A DNA stretch of 64,000 nucleotides, taken from the NCBI GenBank assembly GCA_945859605.1, contig OX243825.1, forward strand, positions 20,299,196 to 20,363,195, read 5' to 3'. The first letter of the stretch is position 1; each line of letters starts with the position of its first letter. Both the position numbers and the translations under genes were made by a program. Of the stretch, positions 42,645-55,000 are shown one piece after another. The DNA comes from Lumbricus rubellus (taxonomy: Eukaryota > Annelida > Clitellata > Crassiclitellata > Lumbricidae). The notes under the pieces are model-generated. The model was given only the letters and a program-made list of their open reading frames with translations, was not told where the DNA came from and made no database searches.

Positions 42645-43060
42645 ATGGGTTCATACCCCGTAGGTGCTTGATTTGTTTCTTTCTCTTGCTGTGTGGCTCA
42701 GCTGCTGCAGTGATCTGTCTCCACACCATTCCGTGATGTCATCCTTCCATTCTCTGAAGGGACATACATCCCTTTTGTTCGTCCCTTCCATAATACCAAA
42801 CACCAATGTCTTGAGTTTCCTGGAGTCGCCCATTCTGCATATATGTCCAAACAGTTGTAATTTCCTATGGATTACTTTTTGTAGCAGAGTGTCTCTTAGC
42901 CTAATTCGACTGTATAGTTCCTCATTCGTCATCTTTCTTCTCCATCCGACTCTTAATACATTTCGATAACATATTCTTTCAAAAGCCAGTATTCGTCTTT
43001 CAATTTCCTTGGTTATTACCCATGTTTCACATGAGCTGAGTACAAATATGTAATATAGAT
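42645..43060 (-). pseudogene. Non-LTR retrotransposon C-terminal fragment (second LINE type)
   Basis: The minus frame reads SSCETWVITKEIERRILAFE, RICYRNVLRVGWRRKMTNEE, IHRKLQLFGHICRM and an EWKDDITEWCG segment. These are the conserved C-terminal motifs of RTE/Jockey-type reverse transcriptase proteins and are unlike the CR1/L2 pieces here. It ends in a (GAT)n tail on the minus strand. 5'-truncated; the polymerase core is absent. Confidence 0.8.
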
Positions 43061-43064
43061 AATA

Positions 43065-44765
43065 GCTTATTAGACAAAGATATAACCGGAATAAAATTTG
43101 ACATTGCTTAATGCAAGGTGGAAGAATTCTCTTTAATTGCTCATATGTTTATACTATAGACTACAAGGACTACAAGAAATAGTCTGATACAACGATTAAC
43201 AATAATGATGGCAACAATTTATATGGTGCCATAACACAGCCAATCTGCTGCAACACAGGCCACAGATCGTCTGAAGAAGTCTTTGCCATTGTGAACGCTA
43301 CAACTCATTTCTGTCTAAAGAACGATGGAAAATTTTCTCTTCTCTCATAATTGCTGATCTTACCCCAGATATTCACGCAAGTAATTGCACTGGGCTTATT
43401 GCTACGTCGGAAATGAAAATGATTTACGTCGAAATGAAAAGCAGTGTAGTAATGGTTCTCGCGATAAGCAGATGTCATAATGAGCAATGCAAGAAATAAA
43501 GATTATGAAGAAAAGAGAAGTAACTTGTATGTTTGCAAGCTCAGAAGTAAACAATGAATTTGTGGAGAGCATGGATGTAATGTAAATGATGTAATGTAAA
43601 TGGATGTAATGTAAAATGTGTTATAGACGGGGATCAAATTTCTGCCAGTTTTGCAGCAAGCAAAATTACTTTTAGTTCATAATTAGCTGATATCCTCGCA
43701 CCTTGAACAAATAATGCGAGCACACAAATAAAAATAATAATATCTAGTCTTACAGAAATTAATTGTCGTTTAGTCTTGTTTTTTTATTACTTTTGCTGCT
43801 ACTGGTCATCCACCAACCAATTATTGATCTCCCAACATCTTACAGGGATTACCTTGCATGTGGAGACCCTATCTAGCAGGGTTATCTTCCTTTTAGGGGT
43901 GTCCATTGTTTCCATTCATTGCCTTTATCAATGAACAGTCTCTCTAATCGAATTTGTTGTTTTCAATTGTTTAAAATCATCTTGCAAATATCTGGGAGCA
44001 ATAAAATAAAAAAATTCTAACTTACTAGTACTTTTATGTCAAACACAAAAGCACATTGTAGCAACACACTGATTATTGTAACCCAATGAAGAAGTTAATA
44101 GTCAGGTTAATAGGCATCAAATGAATGTAAATATTCATGCCACAGAAATGTGTTTATATGTGCACATAAAGAAAATAAATAAATCAGTCATTGGCAGTAT
44201 TAATCAATTCCACACCACCAGAGTTAAATTGCACAATTTCAACCTAATGGCAATTAATGCATAGCAAAACACAAACATCCCTTGATCAAAATTCAGAAAT
44301 GAAGAAAATACAGAGGAATTGTATATGCAGATTACGAATCAACAATTTCATGCACCTGTAAACAATTTCTAAAATTACACATCATTGCTTACATTCACCA
44401 ATCAGATATAATATAATTATTTTGTGGTTTATACCTAACATTAGACGCACACATATTTCCCGGTCCATCACACAGGCTTCTGATTCAGGACACAAATATA
44501 TAAATCATCGCCATGGCAAAACATAAGACCTCATTTCCTAAACTAGAATAACAATTAAAGGAGAGCAATTGGTTACATCAAACGCTCGCGGCCCCCATAA
44601 AAGAAAACACGCAAAGCAGTGTTCATCAACGCGAGATCAACAGCTCTAAGTTTAACATGAAAACAGCAAATCGCCTCAAAACATGGAAACAGGCAGAAAC
44701 CATCCAACATGGTCAAATATGCACCTGAGATGGCATCTGTACCACTGGTTACCACAAAGGTCACC
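43065..44765. other. No recognisable gene
   Basis: AT-rich unique-looking DNA. The frame at 44,573-44,770 (minus) has no convincing splice context or family resemblance. A further spectrin exon could be hidden here, but none is supported. Confidence 0.45.
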
Positions 44766-44774
44766 ATCACCTAC

Positions 44775-44845
44775 ATTCATCAATCAATCGATCAATCAGT
44801 CAATCAATCAATCAATCAATCAATGAAATCAAATCAATCAATCAG
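44775..44845. repeat. (CAAT)n microsatellite
   Basis: CAATCAATCAAT repeats with a CATCCATC continuation at 44,908-44,985. Confidence 0.85.
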
Positions 44846-45014
44846 TTGACCCACTAATTTTTTAACCAAAGTGCTCTGCCAGTGCATTCATCATGAATCT
44901 CTTCGTAGGACAATCCATCCATCAAGCCATCCATCAATCCATCATCCATCAGTTCATCCATCGTTTTATCATCCATCATACAGAGTAAAACAGTCACGCA
45001 CTAATCCATCCCAT

Positions 45015-45226
45015 GTGAGGTGCGGTGGTGTAAAGGTTATGTTCATTGCTTTGCAGCCAAAGAGATGCAGGTTCGAATCCACCTCAAGTCATCACCTAAG
45101 GACCTTGGGCAAGTCCTTCCCTTGCAATTGCTCAGCACTTCGGCACAAAACTCCAATTCAGTGTCCGAACTTCAGTCAGGAGCACTTATGAGTAGATTTC
45201 TTTAAGGGGCGCTATAAGAAGTGATA
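45015..45226 (+). mobile_element. tRNA-derived SINE family A
   Basis: Head GTGAGGTGCGGTGGTGTAAA and GGTTCGAATCCACCTCAAG; body GGACCTTGGGCAAGTCCTTC; tail TTTAAGGGGCGCTATAAGAAGTG. Confidence 0.85.
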
Positions 45227-45365
45227 TATATAATTATATTCGTTTTATTGAGATTCTCACTGACATACCGCAGCCAGTTACAAATAACAAAATGATACAG
45301 AAAAGTCATAACAATTCAATAACAAACGATAAAGAAAAATCATAAGTGCACATACATACATGTAC

Positions 45366-45898
45366 ATACACATCCATTCATCAACCCACCCATACACCCA
45401 CCCATCCATCCATCCATCCATCCATCCACCATCCACCCACCCACCCATCCATCCATCCATCCATCCATCCACCCACCCATCCATTCATCAACCCACCCAC
45501 ACATCCACCCATCCATCCATCCATCCATCCATCCATCCATCCACCCACCCACCCACCCATCCATCCATCATTCATCCATCCATCCACCCACCAACCCATC
45601 CACCCACCCATACACCCACCAACCCAACCACCCACCCACCCACCCATCCATCCACCCATCCATCCATCCATCCATCCATCCATCCACCCATCCATCCATC
45701 CACCCACCAACCCAACCACCCACACATCCAACCATCCAACCACCCACCCATCTATCCATCCATCCATCCATCCATCCATCCATCCATCCATCCATCCATC
45801 CATCCATCCACCCACCAACCCAACCACCCACACATCCAACCATCCAACCACCCACCCATCCAACCACCCCATCCATCCATCCATCCATCCATCCATCC
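45366..45898. repeat. (CCATC)n/(CCACCCA)n microsatellite
   Basis: About 530 bp of ATCC and ACCC tetranucleotides. The block CACCAACCCAACCACCCACA recurs (about 45,701 and 45,810). It abuts the donor side of spectrin exon 45,913-46,067 with 15 nt between them. ORFs are artefacts. Confidence 0.95.
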
Positions 45899-45912
45899 AG
45901 GTCAATAGATAC

Positions 45913-46067
45913 CTTGTCAAGAGACTGTTCCAGCGTTCATCCGTACGACCGAGAAGCGACTTAAGGTTCGTTCCATCATCCGACCGATATTCATCGACCA
46001 GTTTGTCCGCCATGCTGTGCAGCGAGTCCACTCGACTCTGCCATGGACTGGCCTCCAGCTGCAGCCT
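45913..46067 (-). CDS. Spectrin-gene exon m
   Basis: 155 nt, phase 0 in and 2 out, acceptor CCTTGACAG|, donor ACAAG|GTATCT. Reads [20 protein letters not shown] then [15 protein letters not shown], two spectrin Trp residues. The last exon recognised; the gene continues to the left. Confidence 0.85.
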
Positions 46068-49000
46068 CTGTCAAGGTCAAGGTCAAGCAACAACAAAATC
46101 ACTCTGACCATCAATCCAACTATTCCATATATCTGATGTGCGTTAAAATGAAGCACGATCCATACATCAATCCATCCAACCATGCAGTGGGGCGCAGTGA
46201 TGTAGTGGTGGCGTCGTTGCCTTGGAGCCGAAAGGTTTGAGGTTCGAATCCACCTCGCTGCCTAAGGACCTTGGGCAAGTTCTTCACTCACAATTGCTCA
46301 GCGCTTCGGCGTGAAACTCCAATGCAGTGTCCGCTCTGCATTCTGGAGTGCCTCTGAGTGGGGAGAGATTGAAGGGGCGCTATAACAAGTGCACAATGCA
46401 TATACAAACAAACAAACACTCAGTCTAAGCTTAGGACCCAATACACAGAAAATTCCCATTTGTTTATAGTTAATTTCTTGACGAGATCCTCATTGCAAAC
46501 AGAGCTCCACTGCTTTTGAACAAACAAAATCATTTAGCTGCAACTCCATGCTTGCATGTAATTCATGTGAAGCTAAGATGTTCTGGAAACATCTTCAATC
46601 ATCCACATATCTCTGTGGGTTTGGGAGGCGGAGTACTACTGATTAATTTAGTCAAATATCATAATATAATCAAGAGAAATGTCCATCTTTTGTTTATTTG
46701 TCAACGCTCTTGTTACCAACGTCACAGGCCTACGATGCAGAGTTGGAGCTATGGAGGGATGGAAAGATGGTTGGATGGACGATGGATGGAGTGAGGGATG
46801 GAGTGAGGGATGGACGGACGAACGGACGGACAGTGGTCACACCAGTTCAGCAGAGAATGGAGGATTTGAGGGAGGGAAGGATGGAGGAGGAATGGAAGAG
46901 ACGGAAGATGGATGGAGGCAAAAAGGGAAGAAAGGAGGGAGGGATGCAGGGATGGAGGGACACGAGTGGAAGGGGAGGGTTTGAAGGAGGGAGGCAGATA
47001 GGGAGAGATGGATGCATGACTGGAGATATGCAGCGATAAAGGGATAGAGGGAGGCAGGGATGAAGGGACATAGGAGGAAGGGACTCAAGGGAGGGGATGG
47101 AGGGTTGGGGTAGGGTGAGAGGAAAGAAGGGAGAGGCAGGGGAAAAGGAAAGGACTGACGTCAATCAGATAATGCACATGACAAAGTATCTCAACTGCCA
47201 TTTTCAAATCGTTTTAAACCAACGTTATTAGGTTAGGCAGACATCTCACCAGTACATTCTAATTAATGTGTATCGCAGGCTGTCTGTTCTGTCAGTAGTT
47301 AAGATTTATAAATGTCTTCTGTAACTTGTTTTCTTGTGATTTGCTTAAATTGCAAAGGCTAAATGTACACTATAACCGGTTGCGGTCTGTCAAACGGATT
47401 GTTTTAATAAAGAAAATAATTATTACTATCAAACAGAGAAACTGACCAGTACATAATAAATAAACAGAGGTACTGACCAGTGCATACAAATTAAAAAGAG
47501 GTACTGACCAGAACATACAAATTAAAAAGAGGTACTGACCAGTGCATACAAATTAAAAAGAGGTACTGACCAATACATACTAATTAAACAGAGGTACTGA
47601 CCAGTACATACAAATTGAACAGAAGTACTGACCAGTACATACAAATTAAACAGAGGTACTAACCACTACATACTAATTAAACAGAGGTACTAACCACTAC
47701 ATACTAATTAAACAGAGGTGGTACTGACCTTGTTAGCCTCGATCAGTTCTTCCAACGCAGCGATCGTGTGACCGACCGTGGCGTGCTGCGCCGTGTATTC
47801 CTCCTCCAAAGAAATAATCCATCGTTCGAACTCGATGTTCATTTGCTCAAACTGACGACATTCGAGCAACATGTCTTCGAGTTTCGCATTTCGCTGCGTC
47901 ACGTTCGTCTTCGTCTCCTCTGAACGCTTTCGTAATCTCTCGACTGCAAATAGATCGACTTAACTGTCTTACTATCACTTCAATCATCAGAGGGGTTGCA
48001 GTGGCGTAGTGATATGTTCTGTGCCTTGTAACCAAAGGGTCGTAGGTTTGAATCTACCTCGAGCCGCTGCGCAGCGACCACGGACAAGCTGCTCAACCAT
48101 AATTCTTTGAGGAAGGCAATGGAAAACCACCTCACTCAAGGGGGAGGGGGAGGAATGGTTGGATGCTCTTTTCAGCCACAGCAACGTGTGGCCGGGTACG
48201 CTAGTAAATAATATATCTCTTTCGGCACAAACACTCAGTGTCAAAGCATTGGGATTCACGGCTATTCTGGCTGAAGCCTTAGAATGACAAGAGCAATCCA
48301 ATAACATGACATGCCAATCTTCGGGTTAATATGTGACTAGACTTCAAAATGTCAATTCACTCCAAAGCAACAAGGTTCACACCCAGGATGTGGAGGCGAA
48401 GGCAATGTATTACAGCCTGCCAGCATGACAAGGCATCGAAAATGCATGACACACACACACAAGGGCGGATCCAGGGGGGGCTTATCCGGCCATGGCCCCC
48501 CCCATTTAGAACAATTTGGCCCCCCTATTAAGAAACAGTAATGCATTGGCGGCCCCCCCATTTGAAAATGGCATGTTTTGCTAGAAGTCAGTCCCGGATG
48601 ACTAAAAAAAAAAAGGTCATCAACTTTTTTGGCAGATACGAAACAAGAATTTTCCAGACCCGAGGCCAAAAATTTTTCCCGGACCCAAGACCAAGAATTT
48701 TTGGCCCCCCCATCCAAAGTGTCTGTATCCGCCCTTGCACACACATACCGTATATGCAATTATGCATGTGTGTAAATACATACAGTTCTTAACATTTAAA
48801 AGTCCAGTCATTGCTGCAAATTGGGAAATAGATGGCAGACCACTGTTGACAATCAAGTTATCAGACATTGATTCTGAGCAGCGGACACACATGGCCATTC
48901 TGGTATTTGATCTTGAGCATCAACCAAATCAAAAAGGCAAATACAAAAAGGAAATGAATATTTGCCATCTTTTAGCATCCATCCTTTCAAAAAAATTACA

Positions 49001-52000
49001 GGATCAAGGAACATGTTTATATAAACCATCAGTCATCACTTCTATCATGAATTGCCTGACTCCATCAAGGCTTTCATTCCCACGGTCCCCACTGTACATG
49101 ACCCCATAACTCCAAAAATTTAACTGAGCGCATCTCACTCGAAAAGATCAATAAGATATACCGAAAACAAATTACAAATGCACAATACTACCAAATAGAA
49201 TTACAAATTCATATACATCGCATGGTTTATAGCAAAAAGCTGCAAAAGTGCATCGAAAAACTAAGAACAAAAAACTAGAGTAACGAGACTCCTATAAACT
49301 GGTTTTGATATAAAAATTCAAAACCAAACATAGAATAAAACTAATATCATAATATCTACTCATAAACTCCCAATCTGTCCATACTACACATGAAACTGTA
49401 GAGCAGTGCTCGGTCAAACTTATCCAAACTTCAATTGAAAGCCATTCTCGCAGCCAAACTTTTAGACTGACAGCAACAAAATTCCTGTAACTTCAAAACT
49501 GTCCACAAGGTAACAGTCAATCTAATTCTCAATATATTTCTCAAACTTCAAAACTGTCCACAAGGTAACAGTATATCCAATTCTCAATATTTCTCAAACT
49601 TAAAAACTGTCCACAAGGTAACAGTATATCCAATTCTCAATATTTCTCAAACTTCAAAACTGTCCACAAGGTAACAGCCTATCCAAATTCTCAATATTTC
49701 TCAAACTTCGAAACTGTCCACAAGGCAACAGTCTATCCAATTCTAAATATTTCTCAAACTTAAAAACTGTCCACAAGGTAACAGTCAATCTAATTCTCAA
49801 TATTTCTCAAACTTAAAAACTGTCCACAAGGTAACAGTCAATCTAAATCTCAATATATTTCTCAAACTTCAAAACTGTCCACAGGGTAACAGTATATCCA
49901 ATTCTCAATATTTCTCAAACTTAAAAACTGTCCACAAGGTAACAGTCAATCCAATTCTCAATATTTCTCAAACTTAAAAACTGTCCACAAGGTAACAGTA
50001 TATCCAATTCTCAATATTTCTCAAACTTCAAAACTGTCCACAAGGTAACAGCCTATCCAAATTCTCAATATTTCTCAAACTTCGAAACTGTCCACAAGGC
50101 AACAGTCTATCCAATTCTAAATATTTCTCAAACTTCAAAACTGTCCACAAGGTAACAGTCTATCCAATTCTCAATATTTCTCAAACTTCAAAACTGTCCA
50201 CAAGGTAACAGTCTATCCAATTCTCAATATTTCTCAAACTTCAAAACTGTCCACAAGGTAACAGTCTATCCAATTCTCAATATATTTCTCAAACTTAAAA
50301 ATATCCACAAGGTAACAGTCCATCCAATTCTCAATATTTCTCAAACTTAAAAACTGTCCACAACGTAACATTCCATCAAATTCTCAATATTTCTCAAACT
50401 TCAAAACTGTCCACAAGGTCAACAGTCTATCCAACTCTCAATATTTCTCAAACTTCAAAACTGTCCACAAGGTAACAGTCTATACAATTCTCAATAATTC
50501 TCAAACTTCAAAACTGTCCACAAGGTAACAGTCTATCCAATTCTCAATATTTCTCAAACTTTAAAACTGTCCACAACGTAGCAGTCTATCCAATTCTCAA
50601 TATATAAATATTTCTCTCGAACACACTCCACCATCGTCGTCGTCGCACGCATCACAACCAGTGACAGCCAACATACCTTGCTGCAGAATTAACTCGTGTT
50701 CACACGACGACTCGTCTCTCTGCATTCTGCCATCGGACAACGACGCAACCTTCTCAAGCGCAGTCCAACGAAAAAACTAGCGCCTCCTGGCGACGACACA
50801 ACCGATGAGCGCCTCACGGAAATCAATAACAGACGGGCTGCGATTGATCGTCGCCGACCGTCCGCAGCCTGGTTCCCTGACTTCTGTTGCTCAGGAAGCT
50901 GGTAGTGGAGATGGAAAGATTTTTCCAATTCACAGTCCAATGCTTGCAAGAATTATGTCGACTCTTTATTTTGATTAGCAGTGCAGAATTGCATTTCCAG
51001 CACTAACTTGACTTGCGTATCAGATATTGCATTGCTTTTCAAGCACAAATTTGGCTTAAAACTTAAACTCAAAGCCATTCTTGCAACAGTCATCTGGTAC
51101 TTTCATTTTTCCTAAGACAATTCTCAAACTGGGGCAAATCCGTTAAATTCCATCACGTAGTTCGTATATATTTAAAATTAGTCATCCATGCATGTGCAAA
51201 GTCCGATAGTATCCTTCTTCAATTCTCCTATGCTCTTCTTTCCATACTGCTTTACCTTGAAGAACCTCACTCGATCAATTCAGTGCGAAATGAAGGGGTG
51301 CTACATAAATTCATTCAATGAGCAGGGTTGAGGCCATACATGGTCGCTATATAAAATTCGAGTACATCTACATTTACATGCTTAGAGTCTGTATTCAGCT
51401 CTCCTCCTTCTCTCTGTATTGGCATCCCTTCATCGCAGTCTCTCTCTCTTTCTCTCCCTTTACTCTCTGTCAGTGTCAGGCTTTCTGTATCCCAGCATTG
51501 CTTGTGTTTCTGCACTGGTCAGTTGATTTTGCAATCAGTGGCTGACAGCAGCAATCAATTTCCTCCAAGCTCACTCGCTACACAAGCAAATACTACTATT
51601 CACCCATCCCAATGTCATTTAACAGCATCATACAGACTAGCACGCAGCACCCTCAATCAGTTTTCTGCTGTAGTGATCCTTCATAAATGTTCAGCTGGTG
51701 CCCGCACTTGGCTTTCAAGTGGCATGCTAGAGGTTTTGGAAATTACGATTATGGTGTTCAATTATAATTACAATTCATTATCATCATTTAACATACTAGT
51801 CACTATTCGACTCTGGATTTTGCCGGACTCCATCTTGACACCTAACAAACAGATTTGTTGATCTAGAATGTCATGCAGTCTGTTCATAAAGTCTTATGGA
51901 TGGTAAGAACTGTTCGAAATAATTTCTGTTGACATCAATGGTTAGTGTTGCCATAGGATGTCATTAATATCTGTATCCATCTCGTCTAAGGATATGACAA

Positions 52001-55000
52001 CACTCTAGATTGACAGAGTCGTGGCAATGGCAAAGCTTTGGATATCGACACACCACTGACGATGACTTGCACTTTTAAATGAAGGATGCATTATCGTATC
52101 GCATCATATTAAAACATTTATAAAGCGCCTCTACTAGGGTAAACCGTTCAGAGGTGCTCCCAGTGCGCAAGGCCATCGGAGAAGAAATAAGTTTTGAGGA
52201 AAGAAAATGAGGAGGAGGGATTACCAGTTAGAAGTTGAGACCGAGTAGATGGAGACAGAGTATTTCAAAGAGAGGGGCCAATCTGCATTACACAGACACT
52301 GCAAGCAAACGCCTGCTGCTTAATTAAGGTGTCTGCTCTTGCTGTGGTACAAGACAGGTCTACTAAATCACTAAATCAAAACTGCTACACTGGATTTGAG
52401 AGCTCTACAGTATTCTTTGGACATGACACAGTGTTTCGGAAAGTTCAGCCTTTTGCCACCAATTAAGAATTAACATTTCAGTGTCAGTTCTAGGTCACTT
52501 TACCTGTAGTCTTTATATTAGTTTCAAATCAAATTGATTGGCAATGGCTATGAAAATCATAATATAAGTGAATAATTAATGGAGCAATTAAAACAAAAAG
52601 TAATTTGATTGTAGAGTAGACAAGACCTGTTTGTTCCATAAGAAGTCTGTCCTCATCATTTTTCATTTCACTTTTCAGAAGGTCAGAGGATTGCTCCAAC
52701 TCCTGTCTGTACGTCTCCAACTCGGCAATTTTCACCTGAAATTACAATCCATCAGCCATAAGACATCATAAATCAAACATATGCAAGTTAACCGTTTACC
52801 AGTTCATTTTTAAATTTTAAGCCCGTTTTTAGCGGATATTCTCGGGGCAAATGGGTAAAAGATTAACTGTTTAAACTTGCAATATAGTCAGATTTTGTTT
52901 GTTTCAACAAAAACTGAGCATATACACTATATAAGGCAATGCATAGTAATTTAGAATTCTAGGTTTTTCCATGTGGTGGCATTTTCCCAATTTGACAACA
53001 GAAATACTATGAATGAGAAAGTGTTCCACTGAACACATGGAGCGTTGTGGTGTGGTTATGTTCGGTGCCTTGGAGCCGGAAGGTGCGGATTCAAATCCAC
53101 CTCAAGCCGCCGCGTAGGGACCCTGAGCAAATCTGTCACTTCCAATTGCATATGTGCTTCGGCACGAAACTCCGATTCAGTGTCCGCACTGTAGTCTCAG
53201 AGTATATATATCTTGAAGGGGCGCTATAACAAGTGCTCATACATACATACATACAACACCTATCACTTTGCAAAAACTGTCAATGCATGGCATAAAAACT
53301 GAGCATAATTCTAGGGTGCCAAGGCGAGTGTAACACAATATTCATTGTTATGCATGAATAATTATACGAGTACTAATAATATTAACCCTTTACCCGTTCA
53401 TTTTTAAATTTTAAGCCCGTTTTCAGCGGATATTCTCAGGGCAAACTGGTAAAAGATTAATAATAAAAGCTTTACTTTTTAGCACAAAATTTATCAGAGA
53501 CTTTTTAATACTCAAAGGCATTCTCTTACTTTTCCATTTCTGATGGTAGTCTCGATATCCCGGATATTTCCAATCTCAACTTTATAAAGCAGAACATCCT
53601 GGACGGCCCCCTGGATTGCTCTGTCAAGACTGGCAACCTTCTCGTCAAGCTCCGATGGACCGGCGGAAAGCACTTCGTCAGGCGATGGAAACGACAAATT
53701 CTCCGAATGCGTCAGAGAAGATTCGAACTGACGAATATTTTCCTCGACAGGAACTGCAAAAGAAGAATTTAATTAATCAAGCAATTCAAAATAAATAAAT
53801 AACATAAGGTTGGTCATGACAAAAATTGTAATGACTCTAGGAGTCTAGGTCATTATTGCTCGAGCCCACTCACCCCAATACTCGAATGAAAATTCATTAG
53901 ATTTGAAAAAAAATCACAATGGGGTGGTTCAAACCACCCGAAACCACCCAGTGGCGACGCCCCAAATATAACCGAATTATATCAATCATGTCTTCAATCA
54001 AAGAAACCAATTGATGTAGACTAAGCCAAACCTTCTCTTTTTTCTGGCTCTTGCCTAATTACGGTGTTCTGCAAAATGACTGCCTGACCGTGGAGAATTG
54101 TCCAGTCGGCCAAAATATCATCCATCTTCTGTTTGACCAAATCTGGAACGCCAGCCTCCGACTCTTTCACGTTGCCTTGTAGTTTGCTGTAAAGGAGTTT
54201 AAGTCGATCCACATCGCACTGACCCACTTCGAGAACGTCTCTGATGACCTAAGGAACAAAAGAGATCACATGCATCTGTGAATGATTGGAAATGCAAGGT
54301 AGATGATTCGATATGGGTTCGTATGATAACTTACCCAAATTCCTAATTTCTTTCAATATGGACTGTAATGGTCTAAATCACTCGTAAAATATTATTTTAT
54401 TTATTTCTCGCATTTGCCTCCTTACAGCTCTCTACTCAGAGTGCTCCCAACTACAGCATGAATACTGCATCAGAGTTACACACTGAAGCGCATGAGCAAT
54501 TGTGAGTGAAGGACTTGCTCAAGGTCCCTATGTGGCGTCCTGAGGTGGATTCGAACCTGGAACCCTTTGGCTCCAAGGCCACAAACATACCCACTACACC
54601 ACCGCGCCTCACAAGATAAAGATGACTGGTATCAACATGCCAAAGCAAGTGTTCTGGCTAGGATATTTCTATTTTCAATCATATTAATTTTTCCATGTTT
54701 CCTTGCAAAAGTCTGCTGCCACTTTTGCGTCATAGTGTTCGAAATTGGGGCATCAGCTTTTATCTCAAGCAGGTTCTGTTATTCCTCTCCAACCTGATAA
54801 CTTGAAACAAATTTCTTTACACAAAAATGCATAAAATTGTGTTACCTTAACGTTCTGATCAGAAACGCGATGACTGGTGGAAAGCGCATGCTGTAGTGAA
54901 TCGAGTTGAATCTTTGCCGCAGGAATGAGCAGAGACAACTTTTCGAGCTCATCGTAAAATAGATCCAACGAATGAAGACGCTCTTCCAACGTGTGTCGCT

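Noticed and set aside
44573..44770. Possible additional spectrin exon on the minus strand
   Set aside because: Composition and residues are not coiled-coil-like, and no acceptor/donor pair fits the phase 2 exit of exon m.
45278..45908. HPSIHPSI and MDGWMDGW ORFs
   Set aside because: The CCATC microsatellite; only 45,913-46,067 on the minus strand is a real exon.
48735..49109. 124-codon plus-strand ORF
   Set aside because: It starts within or beside a transposon edge and a CA repeat; no family resemblance, splice context or opposite evidence was found.
49440..50605. CRISPR-like array
   Set aside because: The units are contiguous tandem repeats without unique spacers, and the genome is eukaryotic.
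54765..54845. Continuation of exon g past its donor
   Set aside because: The open frame simply reads into the intron after AAG|GTAACA; phase with exon h is exact at the donor.
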